From positions 8,849-72,848 of the forward strand of contig CAZOGW010000003.1 in the NCBI GenBank assembly GCA_964579415.1: a stretch of 64,000 nt of DNA, given 5' to 3'. The stretch is from CAZOGW01 sp964579415. GTDB taxonomy: Bacteria > Actinomycetota > Acidimicrobiia > Spongiisociales > UBA5794. Shown piece by piece: positions 16,786-26,934 of the stretch. The translations under genes and the position numbers were made by a program. The notes beneath the pieces are model-generated. The model ran no database searches, had not been told where the DNA came from, and saw nothing but the letters and a program-made list of their open reading frames with translations. Within the stretch, counting starts at the first letter, position 1. Each line of letters opens with the position of its first letter.

Positions 16786-19700
16786 GTGACGGCCATCGCG
16801 GAGGCCCGCCGGACTTGGATGGCGTACGACCGTGCCTTCCACGTCCAGGCTGACTCGGTGTCGCTGGTCGCCGAGCTCATGCTTCCGGCATCTGACCTCG
16901 CCGAGATGGTCAACGCTCTCACCGTTATCGGCACGCAGCCGCCCGCCGCGACAAAGGCGGACGTGAAGCACGGCGCCACGGCGCTGGCGGTGCTGATGCC
17001 CAACGTGTGTCGCGAAGACTACGGCGAAGCGACCTTCTGGCCCCACTTTTGGGACCGGATCGGTGTCCCACAGCCCCGCCGGCAGGCACTCCAGACCGCC
17101 TTCGGCGAGACCTTCCTCGAAGGACTCAAGCGCGCGCGGTGGCCCGCGTTCGATGACGTTGGACAGAAGTACCTCGCCAACATCCTCATGCATGCCGGCG
17201 TCCCCGATGCGCTGCTTCCGGACTGGTTCGAGCTGCTGGACGCGGCGACCCGCGCCGTGACCTTGGAGCCCGACCTCGTCACCCGTTGGATCAGGGATAG
17301 AGCGGGTGTGGGAGGCCTGCCGTGGGTGAACGTGCCCCTGCGCCGGCTGGTCTTGCATGGCGGCCCGTTCGCGGCGGATCTGATCGAGCGCAGCCTGACG
17401 TTGCTGGACCTTGTCCGATCGGGCTCCGACCGCGACCCGGCCTTCCTGGGCCTCCCTCCGGCCTACCTCACAGCTGCCGAGACCCACTGTCGCGCCCGCG
17501 CTGCTCTACGGGCGACCGGGGGCATCCGGGCAGCCTCGGCTCCCGTGCTGCGGCTGGTGCCGGAGGAGGGTCGAGTCGAGCTCGCCCTGCCACAGCTGGA
17601 AGACGTCGTAGACACGTTGCGCTGGCTGGTCAAGATCGAGCAGCGCACCGTCGAGATCGTCCCGCATCGGCTCTGGGGCGGCGATCGGGTCCAGTTCGCA
17701 GGGGCAACAGTCCCGGTGGACACACCGACACGGTCCATTGAAGTCCGTGCCATCGGCGCGGATCGAGCCGCCCTGGTACCGGTCGTTCCTGATGACCTGC
17801 CGTTGCTCGCCTTCGACCGAAGCGGTGCGGCTATTCGGGTAGCTGAGGGACTGCCAGCCGAGCCGGTATGGCTCCTGGGACCTCCGTCGGGGTCGGCTGC
17901 CGGTCCCCAGCTCAGCGTCGTGGGAGGCCGCCTGATGGCCGACATGGGGTCACCCCTGGGATGGGCCGGCTGGCCGCTTTCCCTGTGGGATCTCGGCGGC
18001 GCCGAAGCGGTCGAGGTGGGGGATCACACAGTAGGTCTCACACGCCGCACGCGTGCCCAGATCGAGTCGGCGCCTGCCGGGCATGTCGAGGCCGCCTCGA
18101 TCGCCGGGCTGCCCCTGCATACGCAGCGTCCGGCCGTCAGTCTCCCGGCTGGCCACGCACAGTGGTCGGTGACGGTCAGCGACTACCAGACCGGTCAGAT
18201 CGTGACCGAGCTCCGACACCAGGGTGAGGCTATGAGCCTGGACCCGTTCGCGGGGATGCCCGCCCCCATCGTCGGCGCATTCACGATCGTTGTGCGTGGA
18301 CCTTTGGGCCGCGGCGCCAGCCGCACTTTCGCGCTCGCCGAGGGACTCAGCGTCAAGGTCGAGCCACACTTCCGGACCTTCGGACCTGACGGGCTGCGAC
18401 CTGCCCGGGCCGCGATCGCCTTGCCTGGGGGCACGACCTCGTCTGCTGTGGTGGAGTTCGCCGCGGCTGAGCGACTCAGCTCCGTGCTGGTCACCGGTGC
18501 TGAGGGGCGGCAGGAGCGCATTGTCATCCAGCCCCCCTCGCTCGCTGTCGCGATCCAAGCTGAGGGCCAACCGCCGGGAGCGTGGAGCAACGGCCCTATC
18601 ACGGTGCTGAAAGAGGACTTGGTCCATACGCACTTGCTCTTGCGGATCGGGCTCGGAGCACAGCCGGAGCTGGCCGTGTGCAGCGGAAACAGCGCGGTTC
18701 AAACTCTGGACCCGATCTCGGTGACAGCAGAGCGGAACGTCGCATACAAGCTTGCCCGGATCGTCGACTCGGTTGATCACCTTGGGGCCAATGGACTCGT
18801 GCTCGGTCGTACGTCCGACGATCCGGGGGTCCTGGTCGCGCGAATCGTTCCGCGGAAGCTGGCCACAGGAATCGCGGTCGACGACCCGGGGCTCCGGTTG
18901 GTCGATCCAGGCAGCGGTGACCTGGAGGTTGCGCTGTGGAGCACGGGCGAGCCTTGGCGTCCACCCATCGTCCGACGCTGCGACCAGGACGGTCGCATTG
19001 CGCTGCTCCCTGGCGATGTTCTCTCCGGAAGAGTCGTCGCCGTGCCCCGAGTCAGCGACCCGTGGAGCCTGCCCGACCCGTTCCCGCGATTCCCCTACCG
19101 GTTCAGCATGCTCGTCAGCGATCCCATGTCGGCCGAGGAGGAGTCGACCATTGCGCCCGCCGATACCTCGGTTGAACGGGCGTGGGCCACGGTCCTGCTC
19201 AACGTGGTGCTGCCGGGCTCCGTCCAGGCCAGCGGGCTCGCGGACGCCCGCCAGGCCCTGGATGCGCACGGACCGGAGGCCCTCGCTGCACTATCGACGT
19301 TCGCCCTGCCGCCAACGGAATCAGCAGCGGCCCTCGTCCGCACAGGCGTCGCTGGGGCATGCTCGAATGTCGCGGGCGATGACCTCAGCATCGCTGAAAG
19401 CCTTCGCGCAGATCCTGTGGCCGCTTCCCTGGCGCACCTGCCGACGGTGATGGCGCGACCCGACGACTTTCCGGAAGCACGCCTCGCGGTGCGCGACGCG
19501 TTGGGCGATGCGGGGCTGGCCTTCCTCGACACCGGTGTGGACGATCACATGGCTGCTGGCGCTTACGGGGATGACCCCTCGCTGATCGCGCTCGCACGAC
19601 TCCGGAAGGCCGACGTGGCGCGGTTCGAGACGTTGCTGGCGTCCATGGCGCTGCGGCCGGTCGGGCTGCTCCACCCTGACAACCGGGTTCTCCGGTCGGT

Positions 19701-20067
19701 CGAGATCTTGGAGCGTGTCGGAGCCGAGCGCGTTCGGATCCTTGCCAAGGACTCGCTCAAGCTCGTGGTGACCGTCCGGGCATCACTGGCGAAGTCAGGG
19801 TTCGACCGGGCCGCTCACGCAATCGAGGAGCGAGGCGTGTCCGACGGTACGCCGTGGCTCAACCTCTCGGCCGCGTCGCTCGCCTGGTGCATAGCCCTGC
19901 GATACGGGGCTCGGGGACATGAGCTTGAGAGGCTGAGCCCACATCCTCAGATGTCCTCCTGGCGCGAGAACGCGCATGCCATAGCACCACTACAAGCCGT
20001 TGACCTCGTGCTGGCGGAGATCCATGCCTCGCACGACCTGCCGATCAACGATGGGAGACGACGGTGA
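16786..20067 (+). CDS. Large unknown protein preceding DUF1998 helicase
   Basis: The protein has ~1,093 residues from GTG 16786 (ATG 16714 is possible but adds a low-complexity Pro/Ala stretch). No family recognised with confidence. The N-terminal ~330 residues are helical (FWPHFWDRIGV, GQKYLANILMHAGVPDALLPDWFELLD, LPWVNVPLRRLVLHGGPFA); the middle is rich in beta segments resembling stacked Ig-like folds; the C-terminal third is helical. The stop overlaps the GTG of the helicase gene (GTGA), so the two are translationally coupled. The size and pairing recall the DruH-DruE arrangement of type III Druantia, where a ~1,100-1,200-aa unknown protein precedes a DUF1998 helicase, but I cannot confirm homology by eye. 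Confidence 0.75.
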   Translation: MTAIAEARRTWMAYDRAFHVQADSVSLVAELMLPASDLAEMVNALTVIGTQPPAATKADVKHGATALAVLMPNVCREDYGEATFWPHFWDRIGVPQPRRQALQTAFGETFLEGLKRARWPAFDDVGQKYLANILMHAGVPDALLPDWFELLDAATRAVTLEPDLVTRWIRDRAGVGGLPWVNVPLRRLVLHGGPFAADLIERSLTLLDLVRSGSDRDPAFLGLPPAYLTAAETHCRARAALRATGGIRAASAPVLRLVPEEGRVELALPQLEDVVDTLRWLVKIEQRTVEIVPHRLWGGDRVQFAGATVPVDTPTRSIEVRAIGADRAALVPVVPDDLPLLAFDRSGAAIRVAEGLPAEPVWLLGPPSGSAAGPQLSVVGGRLMADMGSPLGWAGWPLSLWDLGGAEAVEVGDHTVGLTRRTRAQIESAPAGHVEAASIAGLPLHTQRPAVSLPAGHAQWSVTVSDYQTGQIVTELRHQGEAMSLDPFAGMPAPIVGAFTIVVRGPLGRGASRTFALAEGLSVKVEPHFRTFGPDGLRPARAAIALPGGTTSSAVVEFAAAERLSSVLVTGAEGRQERIVIQPPSLAVAIQAEGQPPGAWSNGPITVLKEDLVHTHLLLRIGLGAQPELAVCSGNSAVQTLDPISVTAERNVAYKLARIVDSVDHLGANGLVLGRTSDDPGVLVARIVPRKLATGIAVDDPGLRLVDPGSGDLEVALWSTGEPWRPPIVRRCDQDGRIALLPGDVLSGRVVAVPRVSDPWSLPDPFPRFPYRFSMLVSDPMSAEEESTIAPADTSVERAWATVLLNVVLPGSVQASGLADARQALDAHGPEALAALSTFALPPTESAAALVRTGVAGACSNVAGDDLSIAESLRADPVAASLAHLPTVMARPDDFPEARLAVRDALGDAGLAFLDTGVDDHMAAGAYGDDPSLIALARLRKADVARFETLLASMALRPVGLLHPDNRVLRSVEILERVGAERVRILAKDSLKLVVTVRASLAKSGFDRAAHAIEERGVSDGTPWLNLSAASLAWCIALRYGARGHELERLSPHPQMSSWRENAHAIAPLQAVDLVLAEIHASHDLPINDGRRR

Positions 20068-23000
20068 CGAGCACGTCCCTGGACGCCATGAGCGCGAGCG
20101 CGCATATAGAGTCGGACTATCGGCGGTACGTGGGCTCGCTCATGGAGCCCCGTGAGGCCCCCCTTGCTGACGCGCTGGCAAGGGCCACCAGAAGTCATCC
20201 GATCGCAAAAGGCCCCTACCTCGAGGTCACCCCCCCGTATCGACGGGGCCGAACGATTCGACAGCTCATTGCTGAGGGACTCCTCCCCGCTGGGTTCGAC
20301 AGATTGGGCGGCCCGGCTTTGCCGCTCGACCGGCCTCTCTACGCGCATCAGGAGGAGGCGCTGCGCAAAGTCCGGGCCGGGCGAAACGTGATTGTCTCCA
20401 CCGGGACCGGTTCGGGAAAGACCGAGTCCTTCCTGCTTCCCATCCTGGCCCACCTCGTCTCCGAAGAGGAGGCGGGAACGCTCGGACCGGGAGTCCGCGC
20501 GCTGCTGCTATACCCGATGAACGCGCTGGCCAATGATCAGATGAAGCGCCTGCGGGCCGTCCTGGCCGACCACCCCGCCATCAGCTTCGGACGCTACGTC
20601 GGCGACACCCGGGAGGAACCGAAGGATGCGAGGGCGGCCTTCGCGGACATCAACCCCGGCGAACCCCTGCTGGCGAACGAACTGCTGTCGCGCAAGGAGA
20701 TGCGTGCCACTCCACCGCACCTGCTGCTGACCAACTACGCGATGTTGGAGTACCTGCTGCTCCGGCCGGCCGACCTGGACCTGTTCGAGGGTCATGGAGC
20801 GTCGACCTGGTCGTTCGTCGTTGTCGACGAGGCCCACGTGTATGACGGCGCTCAAGGGGCGGAGATCGCCATGCTCCTGAGGCGGCTGCGCCATCGTGTG
20901 CGACCCAACGATGGTTTGCGTTGCATCGCAACGTCAGCGACCGTGGGCGACCGCGGGGCCGAGCCGCGAGTGACGGCGTTCGCGGCCGACCTCTTCGACG
21001 CCCCGTTCGAGTGGGTTGAGGGACAACCGGGTCGCCAGGATCTGGTCGTCTCTCAACGCGTCCATCCTCCAACAGGCACATGGGGACCGATCAGCTTCAC
21101 ATCGTGGGCCCAGTTGGCCTCGGCATCCGATCCAGACCCCCGAATCCTCGAGTTGGCCGCCCAGTTCGGCCGACCTGGGATGAGCGTGTTCGAGGCGCTC
21201 TCCACCGAGCGGACCATCGCACGTCTGCGCGACTCGCTCGTCGACCGTCCCAAGCGTGCCGACGTCTTGGCGGGCGACCTTGTCGGTGACGCCGACGATC
21301 CCCTGAGGACCCTGCACCAGGTCATCAGCGTGGGCAGTCGTGTCACCGACGAGTTCGACTCGCCACTGATCTCCGCCCGCTACCACCTGTGGTTGACGAG
21401 CATCGAAGGCGCGTTCGCGTGCCTGCACCCGACCCAGCCGCATGTGACGCTCTCGCGTCATGAGATATGTGAGACGTGCTCGCGTCCCATGTACGAGATC
21501 GCCGCGTGCAAGCGCTGTGGAGCGGTCCATGCGCAGGGCGTTCGAATCACCGGTCAGGGTCGCGAGAAGCTGGTGCCCCGGGTGCGCCTTCAGGACGCTC
21601 CCACTTGGATCGTCCTGGAGACCACCTCGGTCGAGGATGAGGATGAGCAGGAGGCCAACGTTGCGGCCGAGGCTCCCCAGATCCGCGACGCGGCGTTCTG
21701 TTACGACTGCGGCACACTCTCAGGGCCCGAGGCCGGCACCTGCGCAGGCTGTGATTCGAACACGCTGCGACATGTGGCGCTCATCGAGGGCAGGCGCCGC
21801 GAGCTTCGGATGTGCCGAGCATGCGGAGCCAGGTCCAGCGGGATCATCCGTCCGCTATCCGCGGGCGCCGATGCGACCACAGCAGTGCTCACCACCTCGC
21901 TTTACGAGCAGCTGCCACCTGGTCCGCAAGATATTCGGGACAACCCAGGGGATGGCCGTCGCCTCCTGGCCTTCAGCGACTCCCGGCAGGCGGCGGCATA
22001 CTTCGCTCCCTACCTGCAGACCACGTACGGGCGCATTCAGCATCGGGCAATGGTCCTCGAGGGAGTCCGACGCGCAGAGGAATTGGAGCGCGGCCCGGCG
22101 CGGCTCCGGGACGTCATCTCCCATACCGCTGATGCCGCCTCGGAGGCCGGGTTCTTCTTGTCACGTGACAGTCGTCAGCTGAAGGAGCGACAGGCCGGTA
22201 CATGGCTCTCCGCTGAGCTGGTGGGAGTGGACGACCGCCAGTCCCTGGAAGGGCTCGGACTGCTCCGCGTCGAGTTCGAGCCACTCGACGGAACACCGTT
22301 GCCCCGCGGGTTCGCGGATGCGGGTCTGACCGACGAAGTAGCGCTAGGCGTCGTGGCCGAGCTCATCCGATCGGTCCGCCTGCAAGGGGCGATGAGCATG
22401 CCGGCGGGCGTAGCCGCCGATGATCCGCTCTTCGAACCTCGGGTCGGGCCCTTCTACATCAGGGAAGGCGCAGCCGAGGTCAAGCGGAAGGTGTACTCGT
22501 GGATGCCGACGAAGGGCCGCAATCGACGCCTCGACTACGTAGAGCGGGTATTGGCCCGCCTTGACTCCCGTGCGGACCCCAAGCGCCTGCTTCAGGGCAT
22601 CTGGGCGTTCGCCTCCGATCCTCGGGCGATGAGATGGATGACCTCGGCCACCGTTCGGGTGCTGGGGGCCGTGTGGCAGGTCGACTCGGGAAGCCTCCTG
22701 CTGTCCACGCTCAAGCCGGGTGCGTCGGTCTGGCGGTGCTCGTCGTGCCGGCGCCTCGCATCGGCAAGCGTGGCGGGCGTCTGCCCCGCGATGGGTTGTT
22801 CCGGTGAGTTGCAGGCCCTTGTGACGCCGACCGAGAGGGAGGAGACGAACCACTACCGCCTTCTCTATCTCGCCCAGCGGCATATACCCCTCTCCGCCGA
22901 GGAGCACACAGCCCAGTGGACGAGCGAGGAGGCGGCCGCCGTCCAGCAGCGGTTCCTCCGCGGGGAGATCAACCTGCTGTCGTGCTCCACGACGTTCGAG

Positions 23001-24710
23001 CTGGGCGTGGACGTCGGTGACCTGCAGAGCGTGGTCCTGCGCAATGTGCCTCCGACGACCGCGAACTACGTCCAGCGGGCTGGGCGAGCCGGGCGACGGG
23101 CGGAAAGCGCCGCGCTGGTCCTCACGCATGCGGCGCTGCGATCTCACGACCAGAGTCGCTTCGCCCGGCCTGAGACCATGATCAAGGGCGAGGTGCGCAC
23201 CCCGGCCATCCCTCTGACCAACGAGCGGATCGATCGACGGCATGCCCACTCGGTCGTGATCGCAGCCTTCTTCGCCGAGCAGTCACGGCAGCATGGCCGC
23301 GTATGGAAGAAGGCGGGCGAATTCTTCGTTCCAGACGACGATGCGCAATCGGGGCCGGCGCTGTTGCGGGAGTTCTTGACTCCACCCCCGCAGGCGCTCG
23401 TCGACTCGGTCCGGTCGATCCTCCCCGAGCCGGTTGCCCAGGAGATCGATCTCGATGGCTCAGGCTGGGTCGACGAGCTTCTCGCACGTGTCCTGACGAT
23501 CTCCGAGGAGCTCCACACAGACCTTTCCTACTTCGAGGCTCAACGGCAGGCGGCATTCGAGGCACGCAAGGACGGCCTCGCCCAGCAGTTCGGCCGCATC
23601 GTGAGGACGCTTCGCGAGCGGGATCTCATCGGTGTCCTGTCCCGGAAGAACGTCCTGCCGAAGTACGGCTTTCCCGTCGACGTCGTGGAGCTGCGAACGG
23701 CGCACGTCGTCGAGGGCGGCGGAAGCAGACTCTCTCTGGACCGGGACCTCACCATGGCAATCAACGAGTTCGCGCCTACCGCGCAGATCGTGGCCGGTGG
23801 AAGCCTCTGGACGTCAGCCGGCCTATACCGCCTACCGCAACGCGGATTGGAGACCAAGTTCTACGCGGTCTGTGGCGGCCCGGCAGGGTGCGGGAGGTTC
23901 AAACGGAGCAACGACAGGGATGAACTCGGTGCTCAGTGCGATGTGTGTCAGAGGGATTGGCGTGTCAGCCAATGGGTGGTCCCCGAGTTCGGCTTCGTGG
24001 CCGATCGCCAGCCCACGAGAGCGGGGGCCGAGCCACCCAAGCGGATCTGGAACAGCGCCACCTATATCCAATCGATCGGCGCCGATGTGACCGAGATGTC
24101 CATCGACCTCCCGGGTCGGAGCCTCTCACTCACGTTCGGGACCCGAGGCGAGCTCGTCACGATCAACGAGGGCTCCACTGGTGCTGGTTTCCTGATCTGT
24201 GAGTGGTGCGGGCGCGGCATGGAACTCACGGGCACGAAGATCCGAAAGCACAAGCGGACTTTCAAGGACGAGGACTGCGAAGGGCCATTACGCCTCCAAT
24301 CGCTCGCGCACCACTACCAGACGGATGTGCTCGCGATCGACGCCGGGATCGACCGATGGGCCGACAGGGGCGCAGTGCTCTCCGTCCTCTACGCGATCCT
24401 CGAGGCTGGAGCGATGGAGCTTCAGCTCTCACGTGACGACATCGACGGGACCGTAGAAGTGACGGGCAAAGGCCAGCGGTTCGTGCTTTTCGATACGGTC
24501 CCTGCCGGAGCAGGCGCCGCTATCTCCATCGCCCATCAGCTGGGCCCGATCCTCGACAAGGCGCTCACCCGTGTCACCAACTGCGAATGCGGGGAGGAAA
24601 CCAGCTGCTATACGTGCCTTCGAAGTTTCAGGAACCAGCGCTTCCACGAAGTGCTGAGCCGCGGAGCAGCGAAGGACTTCCTCGGGGGGCTCCTCGGGGT
24701 CGCGAGCTAG
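20064..24710 (+). CDS. DEAH-box helicase with C-terminal DUF1998-type cysteine domain
   Basis: The protein has 1,548 residues from GTG 20064, inside the stop of the preceding gene. Q-like PLYAHQEEAL precedes Walker A STGTGSGKTE (residues 112-121); LLLYPMNALANDQ, TNYAMLEYLLLRP, VVVDEAHVYDGAQG (DEAH, ~residue 255) and ATSATVGD follow. Several zinc-ribbon-like Cys pairs occur around 470-600 (CETCSRP, CKRCGAVH, CYDCGT, CRACGARS). The second RecA domain has STTFELGVDVGDLQSVV and YVQRAGRAGRR. The C-terminus CECGEETSCYTCLRSFRNQRFH is the MrfA/DUF1998 cysteine cluster. Such helicases are core parts of DISARM (DrmA/B), Druantia (DruE) and Dpd; neighbours here do not match DISARM. Probably the ATP-driven motor of the four-gene operon. 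Confidence 0.9.
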   Translation: MTSTSLDAMSASAHIESDYRRYVGSLMEPREAPLADALARATRSHPIAKGPYLEVTPPYRRGRTIRQLIAEGLLPAGFDRLGGPALPLDRPLYAHQEEALRKVRAGRNVIVSTGTGSGKTESFLLPILAHLVSEEEAGTLGPGVRALLLYPMNALANDQMKRLRAVLADHPAISFGRYVGDTREEPKDARAAFADINPGEPLLANELLSRKEMRATPPHLLLTNYAMLEYLLLRPADLDLFEGHGASTWSFVVVDEAHVYDGAQGAEIAMLLRRLRHRVRPNDGLRCIATSATVGDRGAEPRVTAFAADLFDAPFEWVEGQPGRQDLVVSQRVHPPTGTWGPISFTSWAQLASASDPDPRILELAAQFGRPGMSVFEALSTERTIARLRDSLVDRPKRADVLAGDLVGDADDPLRTLHQVISVGSRVTDEFDSPLISARYHLWLTSIEGAFACLHPTQPHVTLSRHEICETCSRPMYEIAACKRCGAVHAQGVRITGQGREKLVPRVRLQDAPTWIVLETTSVEDEDEQEANVAAEAPQIRDAAFCYDCGTLSGPEAGTCAGCDSNTLRHVALIEGRRRELRMCRACGARSSGIIRPLSAGADATTAVLTTSLYEQLPPGPQDIRDNPGDGRRLLAFSDSRQAAAYFAPYLQTTYGRIQHRAMVLEGVRRAEELERGPARLRDVISHTADAASEAGFFLSRDSRQLKERQAGTWLSAELVGVDDRQSLEGLGLLRVEFEPLDGTPLPRGFADAGLTDEVALGVVAELIRSVRLQGAMSMPAGVAADDPLFEPRVGPFYIREGAAEVKRKVYSWMPTKGRNRRLDYVERVLARLDSRADPKRLLQGIWAFASDPRAMRWMTSATVRVLGAVWQVDSGSLLLSTLKPGASVWRCSSCRRLASASVAGVCPAMGCSGELQALVTPTEREETNHYRLLYLAQRHIPLSAEEHTAQWTSEEAAAVQQRFLRGEINLLSCSTTFELGVDVGDLQSVVLRNVPPTTANYVQRAGRAGRRAESAALVLTHAALRSHDQSRFARPETMIKGEVRTPAIPLTNERIDRRHAHSVVIAAFFAEQSRQHGRVWKKAGEFFVPDDDAQSGPALLREFLTPPPQALVDSVRSILPEPVAQEIDLDGSGWVDELLARVLTISEELHTDLSYFEAQRQAAFEARKDGLAQQFGRIVRTLRERDLIGVLSRKNVLPKYGFPVDVVELRTAHVVEGGGSRLSLDRDLTMAINEFAPTAQIVAGGSLWTSAGLYRLPQRGLETKFYAVCGGPAGCGRFKRSNDRDELGAQCDVCQRDWRVSQWVVPEFGFVADRQPTRAGAEPPKRIWNSATYIQSIGADVTEMSIDLPGRSLSLTFGTRGELVTINEGSTGAGFLICEWCGRGMELTGTKIRKHKRTFKDEDCEGPLRLQSLAHHYQTDVLAIDAGIDRWADRGAVLSVLYAILEAGAMELQLSRDDIDGTVEVTGKGQRFVLFDTVPAGAGAAISIAHQLGPILDKALTRVTNCECGEETSCYTCLRSFRNQRFHEVLSRGAAKDFLGGLLGVAS

Positions 24711-24719
24711 GAGGGTCGG

Positions 24720-25316
24720 ATGACGCGATTGACGACGTTGGAGGACGTCACCCTGACCAGCGCTGGGAGCCCGGTGGCCCACATCGGGCAGGACGTGGGG
24801 GGCAAGGACACCTCGGGGCGCCTGCACACAAGCGTGGTCAGCTGCTCTGGGGGTTCAGTGATGCTGCAGCTTGCGTACTTCGAGTACGGGGACCGGCCTG
24901 AGGGGGAGGTGGGATGCCTGGACCATCTCGGAAGTCCGGTGTACTTCGGCCCCCGTATCGGCCTTGTCGGACGCCTTCGGATCGGGGTGTACACGAGGGA
25001 AGGCGTCACCTTCGGGGAGTTGGGAGGCGCTGAGTTCGTGGCTGACAAGGGTCCAGCCAGGTTCAAGGCCCAGAAGAAGACGTGGCCCACGCTCCCAGAG
25101 CTTGACCGACGGGCTGGCGGGTCGGTCGCCGGCTTCCTCAGCGAGAAAGGGATCGTTCGGCTCGGATCGCGCGAGGAGCTGTTCGGCGACCGCACGAGGA
25201 TGCGCAACAGGCTCGCCGCACGGTTCCAGGACGCATCAGCCCCGGCACCGCCGATGTGGGTCTTCGTGGCCACCCGGGTTGTGCCCCTGGTGAGGCAGTG
25301 GGAGGAGGGACTGTGA
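24720..25316 (+). CDS. Hypothetical protein between DUF1998 helicase and HEPN-like gene
   Basis: The protein has 198 residues, with a perfect AGGAGGG ribosome binding site 4-10 bases before ATG 24720, nine bases after the helicase stop. No family recognised. Predominantly beta-looking N-terminal half (EDVTLTSAGSPVAHIGQDVGG, FGPRIGLVGRLRIGVYTREGV), then basic helices (RFKAQKKTWPTLPELDRR) and a C-terminal MWVFVATRVVPLVRQWEEGL. Its stop overlaps the GTG of the next gene. Its place in the operon suggests a dedicated component of that system. Confidence 0.7.
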   Translation: MTRLTTLEDVTLTSAGSPVAHIGQDVGGKDTSGRLHTSVVSCSGGSVMLQLAYFEYGDRPEGEVGCLDHLGSPVYFGPRIGLVGRLRIGVYTREGVTFGELGGAEFVADKGPARFKAQKKTWPTLPELDRRAGGSVAGFLSEKGIVRLGSREELFGDRTRMRNRLAARFQDASAPAPPMWVFVATRVVPLVRQWEEGL

Positions 25317-26707
25317 CGACGACGCCCACCCATGACCTGTATGTCGGCGCAGCACCGATCTACCACCCGACCGAGCAGACGCCAGGGCAGATGGTCGGCG
25401 CGTGGTCGACCGCGCTGGGTGCTGCGGCCGCCGAGCTGGGAGCTGTCTTCGACGCGTTCCTGAAGGACCGCATCGGCCCCGATTGGCGGCCCGCATTGGA
25501 GAATGTCCGGGCAGAGCGGGAGAGGAAGCCCAACTACAGCATCAATGTCCGCGATCCCCAGTGGGTCTTCTCCGAGGCGAAGAAGCCGAACAGCCCCCTT
25601 CATCCAGCGATGCGTCCAGGCTGGAGCCGAAGCTTCGGAGACGTGATCGAATGCCGGAACGACTGGTACCACTACAACCATCAGTGGACGCTGGACGAAC
25701 TGGTGAACTCGATCGAGGCTCTCTACCGGGCGACGCGTCTGTGGCCCGAGCTGCGCGTGAATGACGCCGTCAAGGCCCTTCATGTCCATCTCGGGAGGCT
25801 GCGGGAGCAGCGGGTCCTCCCCGGCCCGCGGGAGAAGGAGCTGCGCAACCTGCTCGCGGACCAGGCACGGAGGGCAGAGGAAACTCAGGCAGAGCTGGGC
25901 GGGCAGCTCGACAGCCTCCGCAGAATCGTGGCGGAGCAAGCCGGCAATGCCGAGCTTCAGGACCTGTTGCGGGGACAGATAGCTGAGAACGAGGAGCGGG
26001 CTCGCGTCGCCGAGGAGCAGTCGCGGATGCTCGAACGACGGCTGGCCGAGCTGGAGCGCGAGGCCGCAAATCAGGCTGATCCTGACTCGCTGCTTCCCAT
26101 CACGATTCGACCCGGCGACAAGTGGCCCGATGACGTTCCGCACGGACGGCGTGTCATGAAGCTCATGGCGCGACCCGTGGATCAGATCTTCGACCCGGCG
26201 AAGGGTGACTTCATCACGTCAGAGCTCGGGGATGTGGCCCGTGCGGCGGCGACTCGTTGGCACGAGGTGATGCCCCTGGGTGGGGAGATCCACGTGACGG
26301 ACGGTTGGAACAGTGCCGGCCGGGTGAACGGTGTGTGGACCTATCTCGGCCGTCTCGACGATCCAGGAGAACAGGATCGAACACTGGGGGCGGCGATCAG
26401 CGACTTCCTCGTACCGCGCAGCTACGCGCTGCTCACATCCGAGGTCGTCGATCTCAGGAGTGACGTCCGGCTGACCGACGTCCGGCCGGAGACGGCGGAA
26501 CTCACTATCGAACGGCTTGAGTCCGCGGTCGCGGATGCTCGGGCCCGCCAGCTCTTGGAACGTGAGGAGATAACTGACGGCGAGGAGGATTCCACTGGCC
26601 TTCGCATCACCGTGAATGGACACGTTGTCGCCACGTTCGGAGAGGATCGTGGGTACCTGGCCACTGTGACCCCCGACGAGTGGTTCCCCGGGCACCTTCG
26701 CGAGTAG
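25313..26707 (+). CDS. HEPN/Swt1-like N-terminal domain with coiled coil
   Basis: The protein has 464 residues from GTG 25313, overlapping the previous stop (GTGA), with GGGAGGAGGG upstream. Residues ~30-150 look like a Swt1-type HEPN domain: WSTALGAAAAELGAVFDAFLKDRIGPDW, then VIECRNDWYHYNHQW, in which R-N-D-W-Y-H fits the R-X4-H HEPN RNase motif. Residues ~165-260 are a strong Glu/Arg/Leu coiled coil (QRVLPGPREKEL onward, RRLAELEREAANQ). The C-terminal ~200 residues include MARPVDQIFDPAKGDF, VTDGWNSAGRVNGVWTYLG and a final beta-rich domain. It is the last gene of the operon and the best candidate for an RNase or sensor/effector; catalysis is inferred only from the motif. Confidence 0.75.
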   Translation: MTTTPTHDLYVGAAPIYHPTEQTPGQMVGAWSTALGAAAAELGAVFDAFLKDRIGPDWRPALENVRAERERKPNYSINVRDPQWVFSEAKKPNSPLHPAMRPGWSRSFGDVIECRNDWYHYNHQWTLDELVNSIEALYRATRLWPELRVNDAVKALHVHLGRLREQRVLPGPREKELRNLLADQARRAEETQAELGGQLDSLRRIVAEQAGNAELQDLLRGQIAENEERARVAEEQSRMLERRLAELEREAANQADPDSLLPITIRPGDKWPDDVPHGRRVMKLMARPVDQIFDPAKGDFITSELGDVARAAATRWHEVMPLGGEIHVTDGWNSAGRVNGVWTYLGRLDDPGEQDRTLGAAISDFLVPRSYALLTSEVVDLRSDVRLTDVRPETAELTIERLESAVADARARQLLEREEITDGEEDSTGLRITVNGHVVATFGEDRGYLATVTPDEWFPGHLRE

Positions 26708-26934
26708 GGGCCCCCGGTCTGGCCCCTGGGCACTCGACAGGTGGCGTTGACCTAAGTTTTGCACGTGAGTGAATTGAATAGGGCCGGCCCGCAATGACAT
26801 CAATTGACCGACCGATCCGAGACATGCTGGCTTCGCATGCTGCCGACGCTGGCGCGGCACGCACTGCCTTCGAATCGGAGCCGAGATGGCCCAGCCCAAC
26901 TCCCAGCCGAGCCTTCATTCACAGCGGGCCCGAG
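26708..26934. other. Convergent intergenic region
   Basis: About 225 bp lie between the converging stops of the HEPN-like gene and the type ISP methyltransferase. The GC-rich GGGGCCCCCGG right after the HEPN-like stop could form a weak hairpin, but there is no T tract. No gene seen. Confidence 0.35.
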
